A stretch of 64,000 bases of DNA from Brevibacterium sp. 239c (GCF_900169365.1 NZ_FXZH01000005.1:1-64000), one strand, 5' to 3'. Counted from the first letter of the stretch, positions 22,001 through 30,183 are shown. Made by a program: numbers and translations. The notes: a model not told the origin generated them from the letters alone.

Positions 22001-22308
22001 GTCAACTTGTTTCGCAATCGGATCTCAAACTCCGACCCCGCTAGAGTCGACTCCGCACCCCAGTACGGTATGAAGAACTCGCGACGCTCCTTTCGGAGCT
22101 TGTCCGTCGCCTTCTCAGTCATGAACGATGGTGAAGTGAAAATGAACTCGAGTTCAGAGACCTGCCCCAGCTCTTTCCGCAGCGCCTCGAACGCGAAGAT
22201 CGAAAATGTCGAGGCGGCGATACGTACCTTTGAGCCAGTTGTGATCTCCGCTTTGAGATCATCACCGAGGAGGTCGGTGACGTTGTTGATGATCCGCAAG
22301 CTAGTCAC
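19036..22308 (-). CDS. PLD-like / SNF2-type helicase of the restriction operon
   Basis: This large 1090-residue ATPase has an N-terminal part (about 20-160) resembling a phospholipase-D-like domain (GSKVRIAASTFSIFAFEAL). The expected HKD signature is degenerate: around 130-150 it reads QQFAVVDDRVAYLPLQGFTT, without the histidine. The SF2 motor follows: Walker A DSVGLGKT (276-283), DESH (365-368), SATPVNNRFNDL, and a C-terminal helicase half with GTDVISEGQNLQ and QRFGRIDRIGS. A GTG start overlaps the HTH gene stop (GTGA). It probably acts on DNA with the Mod/Res pair encoded downstream. Confidence 0.88.
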   Translation of the reverse strand: MTSLRIINNVTDLLGDDLKAEITTGSKVRIAASTFSIFAFEALRKELGQVSELEFIFTSPSFMTEKATDKLRKERREFFIPYWGAESTLAGSEFEIRLRNKLTQGAIARECAEWVRGKVTFRSNATGSPMQQFAVVDDRVAYLPLQGFTTADLGYERGNAVSNIVHRVDDAPMTAQYMQLFDQIWANSAQLEDVTQSVHDHISSVYAENPPARIYFLILYNLFSEFLDDISEDVLPNDRTGYQDTKVWQSLYNFQHDAATGIINKLETYNGCILADSVGLGKTFTALAVIKYYELRNKSVLVLCPKKLAENWTNYNANLTTNIFAADRFSYDVLAHTDLSRTKGESLGLRLDRINWGNYDLVVIDESHNFRNADYAQEKESRYQRLMRQVIREGVNTKVLMLSATPVNNRFNDLKNQLQLAYEGESENLAQHLNLSTTVEKVFSDAQRVFNEWSKLDSAQRTTDRILQMLDFDFFELLDSVTIARSRKHIQAFYDTTEIGAFPERLDPLSIHQSLTDLPKAPSFNDIFERLQSLTLAVYAPLEYVFASRRAKYEERYNVTVGTARANLGQAGREQGLKKLMTVNLLKRLESSVEAFRLTLTKIEESVAHSLGRISSHTGFLADIAPDLAGLDFDIDEEDDANIEAIAVGEKIKIDLHDLDIESWQRDLWSDRETLRALLDEMHKITPEHDLKLRKLKELIQHKAQHPINPGNRKVLVFSAFADTANYLYRELASSLSLAGLEAAVITGGSHGAKTTLGTGYDFQQVMALFSPQSKQRHLTMPNEAQELDVLIGTDVISEGQNLQDCDYVINYDIHWNPVRIIQRFGRIDRIGSQNSCIQLVNFWPDISLDEYINLKVRVESRMVIADLAGTADDNVLTLEDSDAAFRKEQLRKLQDEVIELEDVRTGVSITDLGLNDFRMDLLGYIKEYGDLAAVPKGLHGVIPADPDTGLVPGAIFALRNVNADEQMNRGNRLHPHYLVYLDDQGEVVADHTEAKHLLDLLRAGCRPREEPVPAVVRTFNSATAEGARMDTYSELLTDAIHSIINVAEERDIDSLFTGGRTTALTRTIAGLDNFELTAFIAIVDSNQVE

Positions 22309-22520
22309 TCACTTTCTTCGTCGTCCCCGCTCTGAGTCACAACTGCCTCGCTACGGGAATAGCCTTCGATCTCGCTGGGCTGGAACATCCACACTCTGCC
22401 CATCTTATGAGTTGGCATAAATCTGTGAGCGACCCTGATGCCACAAGACTCTCTGGCAATGCCGGGACCAGCATCGATGTCGTCAGCATACAACCGGGAC
22501 GCGGACACAGGACACCCCAC
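22305..22520 (-). CDS. Small excisionase/MerR-type HTH protein, first gene of the operon
   Basis: The frame encodes up to 71 residues. The segment IARESCGIRV...HKMGRVWMFQPSEIEGYSRS matches the winged-helix pattern of excisionase-type DNA-binding domains (helix, a lysine-glycine-arginine turn, then an aromatic followed by SEIE). The start is uncertain: GTG at 22520 directly follows a TGA, and a second GTG at 22508 is possible. No strong ribosome site is seen. It overlaps the helicase start by four bases, so it could serve as an autogenous controller (C-protein-like) of the restriction operon. Low-complexity acidic residues end the protein. Confidence 0.6.
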   Translation of the reverse strand: MGCPVSASRLYADDIDAGPGIARESCGIRVAHRFMPTHKMGRVWMFQPSEIEGYSRSEAVVTQSGDDEESE

Positions 22521-23164
22521 TCAATCGTCGTCACTTTTTAATCCAACTACTAACGATGTTACCGCCCTGAGCGCTGCTTTTACCGGGATCGATCGGGTGT
22601 GGCTTGTCGAAGTCGGTCGGGGCCGGTGAATTTTCAGTGAGAAAGTGTCATTTCCCGGCCACGCTCTACCATTTAGCCATCGCCTTCGTTCGGCACCACT
22701 CCCACCGCAGTATTGCGAGCGATCGCCCCGGGATCACGTTCAACGACGTCATCATATCTGCTTACGTCACAGATTTCGAAGAGGACGCGGTGCAGCTAGG
22801 GAAGCGGCAGCTTTCGACCTTGAGAAGGGATACCTCGACGAGGATTCCGGAGTCGCACGTCGCCCGCCAGGTGACACAAGCCTCCCCGAGCCCCGGGGCT
22901 AAGGACAAACATTGCTTTAATTGCCAACATTGTCTGCCCGCCTCTCCCGGGGCGTGCCGAGAAGTGAGCATTGGCCTCACGAACTTCATGGCTTTTGTTG
23001 GTACCTCGGGGCCAACGGGGAATGTCCAAACTGCACTAACGTTGTGTCTCCAAAATGGATAGTGGTTCGGTGGGCATCCTTGAGGCAAGGTGCATCGTTC
23101 TTCAGCTTAGGTAGTCACCGACGAGCAGGGCGAAGGTGGAAGTGCTGCTTAAGTCGTAGATTTC
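22521..23164. other. Degraded DNA upstream of the restriction operon
   Basis: This stretch should contain the promoter of the leftward restriction operon, but no convincing -35/-10 pair stands out. A plus-strand frame at 22604-23062 (152 codons) has no ribosome site, no recognised family and unusual composition, so I do not call it a gene. It may be the debris of a further insertion. Confidence 0.35.
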
Positions 23165-24000
23165 CGCCCCCTGCGAGGCGCAAAGGGCCCAGGTGCTGCC
23201 GATGGTTGCAGAAGGGCCGGCCAATGAACATTTCTCACCCACACTGTAGGAGTGACACCGGTGACGGTGCTTTCCTACCAGGCCCAGTTCGCCCAGCCGA
23301 ACCTCGCAAAGCTGGGAGCGGTCAGATTGGCCCGGACCCAACACCTTCAATTTCGCAATCGAAAATCAATGAAATCGTGGGGGACACGGAATTCGACGCA
23401 CGATGGGCACACGCACTGGTTGGCGCGGATGAGAACCGGCCGGTCCGGGGTATAGTCGGCACAGGTGCAACGTATCCGAGCCGCACGCGGCCTGACGGCC
23501 GCATTTGGCGTGACGTTCAAACTATCCAACAACCCGCAGCTCGCGGAAAACTAAACGACGCAGTCGGCCTCTGCCTGGACTTGCCAGAGCAAGCGACCGG
23601 GCTCCGTGACGATGAGAAGTCCTCAATCTAGACTCTGGATCCGGACCCAGTCATCGTTGCCTTTAACTATGGACTCCTGGCAACGATTACTCGCTACTAA
23701 AACACCGCGGCGAGGCTGTCCGCAGCCTTGGACGTGGCGACGATAAGGCTGAACGGCTCGTGTCTGTCCAAGCGCCACCACAGAAATTTCCTCAAATACG
23801 TGAACATGATCGGAGCTGAGGTCCCGTCCGGGCTGGAGGTGCGCCTGCACCAAAACAATTGCGCCACGCAACACGCCGCCGTCAAAACGTGATAGGCGAA
23901 GCATCTGAGGTTCCATTTGTATTTCACCCCGACGTCGTCGTCCTGGATGAAATCGGCCGAACGCTGGTCTCACGTGCTGCCGGACAAACTGCTAACTTAT
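23165..24000 (+). pseudogene. IS630-family transposase relic
   Basis: Successive segments in changing frames line up with one IS630 transposase. They are RAQVLPMVAEGPANEHFS (from about 23180), VGVTPVTVLSYQAQFAQPNL (about 23248), HTHWLARM (about 23408), VQRIRAARGLTAAFGVTFKLS, and GLCLDLPEQ...DDEKS around 23570-23625. Then come AALDVATIRLNG, HHRNFLKYVNMIGAEVP, and finally RFHLYFTPTSSSWMKSAERW near 23910-23965. At least four frameshifts and several stops break it. The conserved DDE tail survives as a degenerate NQNNCAT-like motif and SAERW. No terminal repeats were identified. It is clearly an old, dead element. Confidence 0.8.
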
Positions 24001-25315
24001 AGACCGTTCTCGCATTTCAGCAAGTTGTGATGGGTTGGCCCCCTGCAAGAGAAATTCATTGTGGGGTATGGACGGCAAACTCGTAGTACATAAACTCCTG
24101 CACGTACTTCAACACTTGCGGATCCCCATTTCTCTATAATGGTTCGAGTACGCTGATATTCACATTTCCGGAATCCACATTCAGAGTACAAGTGAATCGT
24201 ACATGACGCCAATTTTTCCGGCTCTTCATAAATAGGGCGGTGCTCAAGAGCTGAGGCAACCTCGAACGATAACGGGACCCTGGGTGCAATGATGTAGGTG
24301 TTCAAGACTCCATCACGATCCAAGGTCCCTGATGCACAACTTTATCCCGCACTGCCTCGACACCGCACCCCGCCTGGATGAGCTCGGGCTCACCGCGATC
24401 GCCCAACACCACACAGGTAGGCACTTGACCGCGTTGTGCTTGATCACCGACGGCAACGTCGATTGTCTCGAATGCCAGCAGCCAGCTCGAGTCCGATCCA
24501 CACGGATCCGCCGGCTCGCCCATCCCCCGATCGGGCTTACAGCCGTGACCCTGGCCATCCGCATCCGCACGCACGCGTGCCCCAGCTGCGACCGGCGGTG
24601 GTCGCAATCACCGTCGAAAGCGTGTGTGGGCCGCTCGAAGCTTTCTCGGCGCGCACGTCTTTGAGCTTTGAAATCCGTCGTGATCGACAAGATGAGCATC
24701 CACGCCATCGCGAGGAACCTTGCAACGTCGTGGAACACAGTCTGCTCGGCAGTGCTTGATTTCGGCCGGACGTTGCTGCTTGCCGCTGCGACCAGGCTTG
24801 ATGGGGTCACCACGATCGGCGTCGATGAACATTGCTGGTTCCATCGCGGTCTCGACCGGTGGGTCACCGTCATCGTCGACCTCACCAACAGGCCAGCACG
24901 GTTGATCGGCATCGTTCCCGGCCGTTCGGCCGACGTGTTCTATGATTGGCTCAACAATCAGCCCGATGATTTCCGGACCGAAATCGCCCACGTCGCTATG
25001 GATGCCTTCACCGGGTACAAGAAAGCCGCGACCGAACTAGTCCCGGACGCGGTCACGGTCATGGTTCCGTTCCATGTTGTTGCTCTCGTTGGAACGAAGC
25101 TCGATGAGACAAGGAGATGCCTCCAGACCGAGCTCCATGGTCGTCGGGGCCAGTCTGGTGATGACTTGTACGGGATTCGGAAAACGATCCGTACCCGAGT
25201 TGGGCTGCTATCTGAGAAGCAGAAACACCGACTCGACTCTTCGTCGCCGATAATCATGCTGCGTTGGTGGCGTGTTGGCAGTTCTACCAAGACACGATCA
25301 AGGCCTACGCGGCCG

Positions 25316-25383
25316 TGTATAGAAGGGCCTTCCGGTAGCGGACGTGGAACGAAATGGTAGCAGGAGCGCGGGGATCCGGTAGC
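25316..25383. repeat. IS21 left end with three GGTAGC boxes at 22-bp spacing
   Basis: GGTAGC occurs at 25334, 25356 and 25378, exactly 22 bp apart. The mirror-image boxes (GCTACC) at the right end are at 27914, 27892 and 27870, again exactly 22 bp apart. Such multiple terminal sites spaced by about two helical turns are expected IstA-binding repeats of IS21 elements. Confidence 0.85.
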
Positions 25384-25416
25384 AGCACTCTGGCGCCCCG
25401 CGCTCCCAGTCTACGA

Positions 25417-26187
25417 TCACGCCGGACTATCGGCTTCGGGTTGTTGTCGAGTTGTCTTGCGCATGTTCGGGCCATCGAGTTGGACGATCTCGCTGACAGA
25501 TACCAGTCGGCTGAGGATCGACTCGGCGATGACGGCGTCGTGGAGTGATTTGTACCAGTCTTCCGGGTCGAACTGGGACGTGACGATCGTGGCTCCGCGG
25601 CCTTCTCTGCTCGCAAGGATGTTGAGGATCTTGGCGGTCGTGTCCATCGTGATCGGAGTGGTGAGGAAGTCGTCGAGGACGAGGACATCGCAGTGACGCA
25701 GCCTGTCGAGGAACTTCAATCCTCCGGGGTCAGACGGCTGGTAGACCGCCAACCGATTCCCCAGATCGTCCAGCCGCCAGTACGCGACGGTGTAGTCCTT
25801 TCGGCAGGCAGCGTTGACCAGGGCCTGGGCCAGATAGGACTTGCCGACGCTGGTTTTGCCGAGGATGATCACGTTCGTCGCATTGTCGATCCAGGCACAT
25901 GAAGCGAGCCGATCGACGACGTCGCGAGTCAGCGTCCGATCAGGCAGGTAGCGGACGTCTTCGACACAGGCTGCGGGGTTCGGTGTGTGAGAGGCCTTGA
26001 GGAGTTTGTGGACGCGGCGTTCTGCCCGGGCGGCAAGCTCGATGTCGAGAGCATGGTGGATTTTGGCAGAGAACGTCCAGTCGTCGTAGGCGGAATCGTT
26101 GGCGATATCGATCACGGCCTGCCCGAACGCGGTCATCCGCAACTGGGTGAAAGTCGCCATGTCATCAGTGGTCAGGTGATCGGTCAT
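25417..26187 (-). CDS. istB: IstB-like transposition helper ATPase
   Basis: This 256-residue AAA+ ATPase assists the IstA transposase by forming target complexes on DNA. Walker A is GKTSVGKS (in VIILGKTSVGKSYLAQAL) and Walker B is DVLVLDDF. An STSQFDPEDW-like sensor region (VTSQFDPEDWYKSL) and LVSVSEIVQLDG follow, as in other IstB proteins. The frame looks intact and starts inside the istA stop (ATGA, 26184-26187). With istA broken it may be unused or act in trans. Confidence 0.93.
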   Translation of the reverse strand: MTDHLTTDDMATFTQLRMTAFGQAVIDIANDSAYDDWTFSAKIHHALDIELAARAERRVHKLLKASHTPNPAACVEDVRYLPDRTLTRDVVDRLASCAWIDNATNVIILGKTSVGKSYLAQALVNAACRKDYTVAYWRLDDLGNRLAVYQPSDPGGLKFLDRLRHCDVLVLDDFLTTPITMDTTAKILNILASREGRGATIVTSQFDPEDWYKSLHDAVIAESILSRLVSVSEIVQLDGPNMRKTTRQQPEADSPA

Positions 26188-27806
26188 TGGTCGGATCCTT
26201 TCTCATCGTTCGTTAGCGCCGTGAGGCGGAATTGATCAACACCAGTCAGGTGAGCCCGGCTGGTATCCCTGGACACAGCCGCGGCTGGGGCCGGTGATGG
26301 TGGCGGTGTGACTGCAGGTCGTTGCTTGGCTTGGGCGCGAATAGCAGTCAGCTGGTGCTTGACCGCGGTGTAGCTGATCGGCCGGTGCTCATCGGCACAC
26401 AGTGTTTGGCAGGCTTGCTCCAGCAGGGGCCGGTTATCGCCCTTGCCCAGAGACAGGATGTTCATGCAGGCTCTGAATCCTTGGGCTTCGATCTTCTTGG
26501 TATCCAGCAGCCGGGTGAGCGCTTCAACCGTGTTCGGCCCTGCTTTCGCGGCTTGGCGGAGGAAGTAGCCGCGAGTCCACAGCCCAGTGGTTTGGCCTTG
26601 AGAGGCTGGCGCATGATCGGCATCGGTGACATATGAATGCTTCTTCCTACCCACTCGGTGGCTAGCGACGATGTCGCCACCGGCGAGGACGTCGAGCCTG
26701 GTGCCAACGATGCGCACATCCACGGTGGTCCCGACGAAGGTGGCGGGCACCGAGTACTTGATGGTCTCGATCTGGATATGCCAGTCCCGGGAGACCTTCG
26801 CCTTCTTCCAGCTCACGTCCTGCCAGGGCTGGTCGGGCAGGCTGATGAGGTCACCAGCTTCATCGTCGGAAAACCAGTCACGCCGGGACCTGGATTGGCT
26901 GCGGAAGGGAGTGCGATCGTTGATCCACTCCACCCGGCTGGCGACTGCGTCGTTGAGGTCATCGATATCAGCAAAGAGCTGGTCGGCGAGGTAGTGGATG
27001 ACCCAGTTCGTGACGATCTTGACGCCGGATTCGACGTTCGCTTTCTCTTTCGGCTTATAGGCACGGGTCGGAACGGCTGCCGTGTTGTAGTGCTCGAGGA
27101 ACCCGGCATACGAGGCGTTGACGTCGCGGGTCTTGTCATACTTGCTGATCTGATTCGACGCTGTTGAGGCGTTGTCGGGGATGATGACCTGAGCCACGCC
27201 GCCGAAGTATTCGAAGGCACGCCTGTGAGCATCGCACCAGGCAGAGAGTTTCTCATCCAGGCACCCGTAGGCAAAGATCATTCCCGAATACGGCAGTGTG
27301 GCGACGAAGATCGAAACCTTCGTGAGCGCGCGGGTGATCGGGTCGGTGATCCACATCGGGGTGCCGGCCCAATCGACTTGCATCGTGTGACCCGGGGTGT
27401 GCGTGATCGGGCTGGTGAGGTCGTGGGTGCGGACGTGTTCGGCGATGATCTGGCAGAACCGTTCATACCTGTAGTGCCGCGTCGACGGAGTGGGTGCCGG
27501 AGTGTTGAGGTAGCGGGCTCACAACACTTTCAACGGTGGCTTCTTTCGTCCGATCCGGGCGGTGATGACGGCATCGACATCGATCGGGACGAAGTCGCCA
27601 TCGACGCTTTTGCGGCCGTCGGTGAAGAACCGGTCGAGGTCGGCGACGGTGAGGGCATCGACTTGGTCCGTTGTCGTCAGCGACTGGTCCTTGACGACGG
27701 TGCGGGCCTTCGCGATCGCGCGGTGAGAACAGCTAGCCATCGCTTCGATCTGTCGGTAGGAGTAACCCTGAACGATCAGGGAGAGAATGTGCCGGTAGTC
27801 GGCCAT
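26184..27806 (-). pseudogene. istA: IstA transposase with an internal stop codon
   Basis: The frame starts MADYRHILSLIVQGYSYRQI (ATG 27806, AAAGGA upstream), the helix-turn-helix end of IS21 transposases. It runs 95 codons to an in-frame TGA at 27519-27521 in the sequence PPLKVL*ARYLNTPAPTP, where relatives would have a sense codon such as tryptophan. The same frame then continues to 26184 with the DDE catalytic domain: MQVDWAGT, VIIPDNAST and KEKANVESG. A shortened protein from the ATG at 27383 would lack the DNA-binding domain. Confidence 0.92.
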
Positions 27807-27869
27807 GAGCAGGATTCCTTTCACTGATCACGACTTCGCTGTCGTGGGTGAAAGCAATCTTGCCCTACC

Positions 27870-27937
27870 GCTACCGGGTACTTACATAGCTGCTACCACT
27901 TCGTTACACAGGTGCTACCGAAAGGCACTTCCGTACA
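27870..27937. repeat. IS21 right end with three GCTACC boxes
   Basis: This is the complementary end of the IS21 element, with GCTACC at 27870, 27892 and 27914. The terminal 24 bases pair with 25316-25339. An internal AACGAA-like match next to the middle box is also shared with the left end (ACGAAATGG versus the complement of CCACTTCGT). Confidence 0.85.
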
Positions 27938-28241
27938 GGCCGCCCCGAAGAAAGGCAAAACGATCATGGCCGGGCTCATCGACAAGCTGGCCGACACGAT
28001 CCCGGACGAGTTGAAGGGGTTGCGGAGTCTACGAACGACGTTTCAAAGCCGTCGTAGCGATATTCTGGCGTATTTCGATCACCCGGGAACGTCGAACGGG
28101 CCCACGGAAGCGATCAACGGCAGGCTGGAGCATCTGCGGGGTATCGCGCTGGGATTCCGTAACCGGGGCAACTATCTTATCCGGTCACTCCTCCATGCCG
28201 GAGGAATGGGCAGGCTCCTACAGCCCTATTTATGAAGAGCC

Positions 28242-28606
28242 ATTTTTCCATCCCACACAATCACAAAACCCTGGTGCCATGTTGTCAAAACAAAGTGCCG
28301 AACAAATAAAACGTTCCACTGACTTTGAGGATTAAAAATTGGCGTGTGGCATCACTTCTAAGTAGCTACCACCGGATTTCCTTCACCTACTTTCCGGCGC
28401 GAAGTTGGGTTGCTATGAGTACCCGCTTCTTATTCACCGAGGGAAACAATTCGAACGGGGAGCCAAAGGCCTCGACCCAGCCAAAAGGCCACCCTGGGCT
28501 GCCCACACAATAGAGGATGAGCACGATACGCCTGTGCCCATGGACGGCATATCGTTGAGGTAAACCTAGTTCTCGGTGGGTATCACGTCACCTTAGCAGA
28601 GAAAAT
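28242..28606. other. Gene-free DNA right of the ISL3 element
   Basis: After the right copy of the ATTTTTCC target repeat the sequence is AT-rich and has no frame with recognisable similarity. Joining it to the left flank (24001-24219) across the excised element did not give a convincing gene on either strand when read by eye. Confidence 0.35.
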
Positions 28607-29557
28607 TCACCTGAGAGAAACTGCCGATGTATTTACCTTGGCTCGAATGTCGTTCCGGGCCAAATAATTAGCGAGCGTTTTATCTCCTTCCGGGTCAAAG
28701 GCAGGGCCAATTCGAACTCCGCTAATCGGCGGTGCACCAACTTGCAGTTCTCGAGGGTGCTCGGAATCGAATAAAATCCGATCGTCGATCGACGACTTCG
28801 CGGAATTCACGATATCTACATACCTAACGAGTCCGTATCTACTTTCTCGATACTTGATTGCGTCCAGATCGTTGGTTACTGCTATCAGCCGAAATTCACG
28901 TTCCCCGCTAAATCCTTCCCGTTTGATCCTATGTATTAGGTCGTCGGCTGATGCGAGCAAGTTCATTCGCTGATCGAATAGATACTCGTGATGGTCGTCA
29001 GCACTTCCTGCGGATTTAGCTCGTACCTCGTCCTCTTCATACTTGGCCGCCGTGCGCGGTATCCAAGAACTAAGCTCTCCGAGGATGTCGTCTTCTGTGT
29101 AAAGGACTCGGTTCCAGGGCTTAACTTTCCAAAAATTGAAAAAGTCACTTCTGGGCCCAGGGTGGGCCCTATTGACCCGAATGCACCATTTGAAGTAAGT
29201 ATTGATGCTTAGGGAATACCCTCTTCCTCCGTTTGCGTAGCGATCCCACTGTCCTGCGTCGTCCGCAAGCTCAGAGGCGCAAGTGACGAATACGTCACGG
29301 CGTTCGCCGTCATCTCGAGCCGCCTCGAGTTCGCTCGCAAGATCAGCATAGCCTTGTCGGCGGACTAGTTCGGGAAGGATCGTCCAGCCGTAAATTAGTT
29401 CGTCGCGATCGTTTAGCCCGGAAGCTTCAGTTGCCCGAAAACTGCGACTCTCGGCGATACCCATTAACCCGCTCGGCTGTGTGTAATGAAAGACGTGGCG
29501 CGGTACTTCTGGTTCGGACAATTCTGTTCCAATCGCTAGGTCGATAGACCTGATCAT
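28607..29557 (-). CDS. DUF2971-domain protein
   Basis: The protein has 316 residues. The N-terminal half has the family pattern HVFHYTQPSGLMGIAESRSF, LNDRDELIYGW and a C-ASELADDAGQWDRYANGGRGY segment, then FWKVKPWNRVLY. These match DUF2971 proteins, whose function is not established; the pattern around HYTQ, N-D and the QWDRYA block hints at an enzyme fold. No membrane segment is present. Base composition is more AT-rich than in the core genes. The ATG has no clear ribosome site, and a TTGACA lies about 35 bases upstream. It is the last gene of the accessory island. Confidence 0.75.
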   Translation of the reverse strand: MIRSIDLAIGTELSEPEVPRHVFHYTQPSGLMGIAESRSFRATEASGLNDRDELIYGWTILPELVRRQGYADLASELEAARDDGERRDVFVTCASELADDAGQWDRYANGGRGYSLSINTYFKWCIRVNRAHPGPRSDFFNFWKVKPWNRVLYTEDDILGELSSWIPRTAAKYEEDEVRAKSAGSADDHHEYLFDQRMNLLASADDLIHRIKREGFSGEREFRLIAVTNDLDAIKYRESRYGLVRYVDIVNSAKSSIDDRILFDSEHPRELQVGAPPISGVRIGPAFDPEGDKTLANYLARNDIRAKVNTSAVSLR

Positions 29558-30183
29558 AACCGTGTCGGCATGCCGTTAGCGCGTCGGGATGTCAATAGGA
29601 CGCAACGTAGCTGTGTAAGCCTAGCGCGCCGATTGCGTACCCTCGTATAGTCGAAGATGGCATCTCGTATCGAGTCCAGTCTGGCTGAGGACCACCCACA
29701 GATCATAAGCACAATCGAACGAGACTCCTCCGTGCGGCAAAGAGGCTGGGCGATTTCAGGATCCCTCACGAAGGTAGTCAGCTGAACGCACACCCCCTAT
29801 CAGGTCGGGGCCCAACCCACTTTCGAGGCTCAAGCCACCTCCCGGACGAAGGAAGGCTCCTGTGCTCTTAGCGGGAATCACCACTGATCTTCTTTGCCGC
29901 AGGGCACTACTGTCATTGGTACAGGCGAATCGGCACCGCAGAGAGGCGTGCCGAGGTACGAGTACTGATCTCCCCTCGAGAATTCGCGCTCCAAGTTCCC
30001 AAACCCGAGCGAAAGGGTGTGCTGGTGAACGTGCTTCACGGATTGAGGTTCACCAACACTTCGATGACTTAACGACTCCAGCGGTCCCTAAGCCACCTGG
30101 GACTCTCACCAGCTATTTGCAGGCGAACAACGAATTCACACGAGCGAGAAATCGTCGCATCCGCAGAAGCGGCGAATTGCCAC
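29558..30183. other. Right edge of the accessory island, no supported gene
   Basis: A 79-codon minus frame (29554-29793) abuts the DUF2971 start but has no ribosome site or recognisable similarity. Several plus-strand frames also lack support. The stretch probably contains the DUF2971 promoter and the border with the galactonate operon. Confidence 0.35.

Larger units (their letters stand above)
25316..27937 (-). mobile_element. IS21-family insertion sequence nested in the ISL3 element
   Basis: The element is 2622 bp and begins TGTATAGAAGGG and ends with CTTCCGTACA. The outer 24 bases of the two ends match at 20 positions as inverted repeats. A 5-bp direct repeat GGCCG flanks it (25311-25315 and 27938-27942). 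Splicing the element out restores the host reading frame exactly (AYAAAPKKGKT). It carries istA and istB in the minus direction, coupled by ATGA. The istA gene is broken, so the element should not move on its own. Confidence 0.95.
24332..28235 (+). pseudogene. ISL3-family transposase, broken
   Basis: The first part (24332 to 24661) has the zinc-finger-like N-terminus CPSCDRRW. It ends at an in-frame TGA (24662-24664) in RRARL*ALKSVV. The frame continues with the DDE catalytic core GVDEHCWFHRG and VAMDAFTGYKKAA until a 5-bp tandem duplication CGACT (25229-25233 / 25234-25238) shifts it. The correct frame then reads RLFVADNHAALVACWQFYQ and is cut at 25311 by the IS21 insertion. The C-terminal part resumes at 27943 (APKKGKTIMAGLIDK) with GTSNGPTEAINGRLEHLRG, which contains the catalytic Glu. 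Three independent lesions make it non-functional. Confidence 0.92.
24220..28241 (+). mobile_element. ISL3-family insertion sequence, interrupted by an IS21-family element
   Basis: Terminal inverted repeats GGCTCTTCATAAATAGGGC (24220-24238) and its complement (28223-28241) are identical over 19 bases. They are flanked by a perfect 8-bp direct repeat ATTTTTCC (24212-24219 and 28242-28249), the target duplication size usual for ISL3. Removing the nested 2622-bp element and one copy of its target repeat leaves 1395 bp, a normal ISL3 length. The flanking 24001-24219 shows no recognisable gene, so the interrupted target is not identified. Confidence 0.95.

Noticed and set aside
19036-22520. DISARM or BREX classification of the helicase operon
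   Set aside because: No DUF1998 (DrmB-type), PglZ, BrxC or Lon-like gene is present. Mod and Res have the type III order and motifs.
22604-23062. 152-codon plus-strand frame upstream of the restriction operon
   Set aside because: No ribosome site, no known family, and location in degraded DNA next to the IS630 relic.
24332-27806. Stop-codon recoding (TGA as tryptophan) to explain internal TGAs in both transposases
   Set aside because: TGA is used as a normal stop in many coupled genes here (ATGA/GTGA overlaps), and the ISL3 gene also has a frameshift. Both genes are simply dead.
29554-29793. 79-codon minus-strand frame next to the DUF2971 gene
   Set aside because: No ribosome site and no recognisable similarity; it lies in the likely promoter region.
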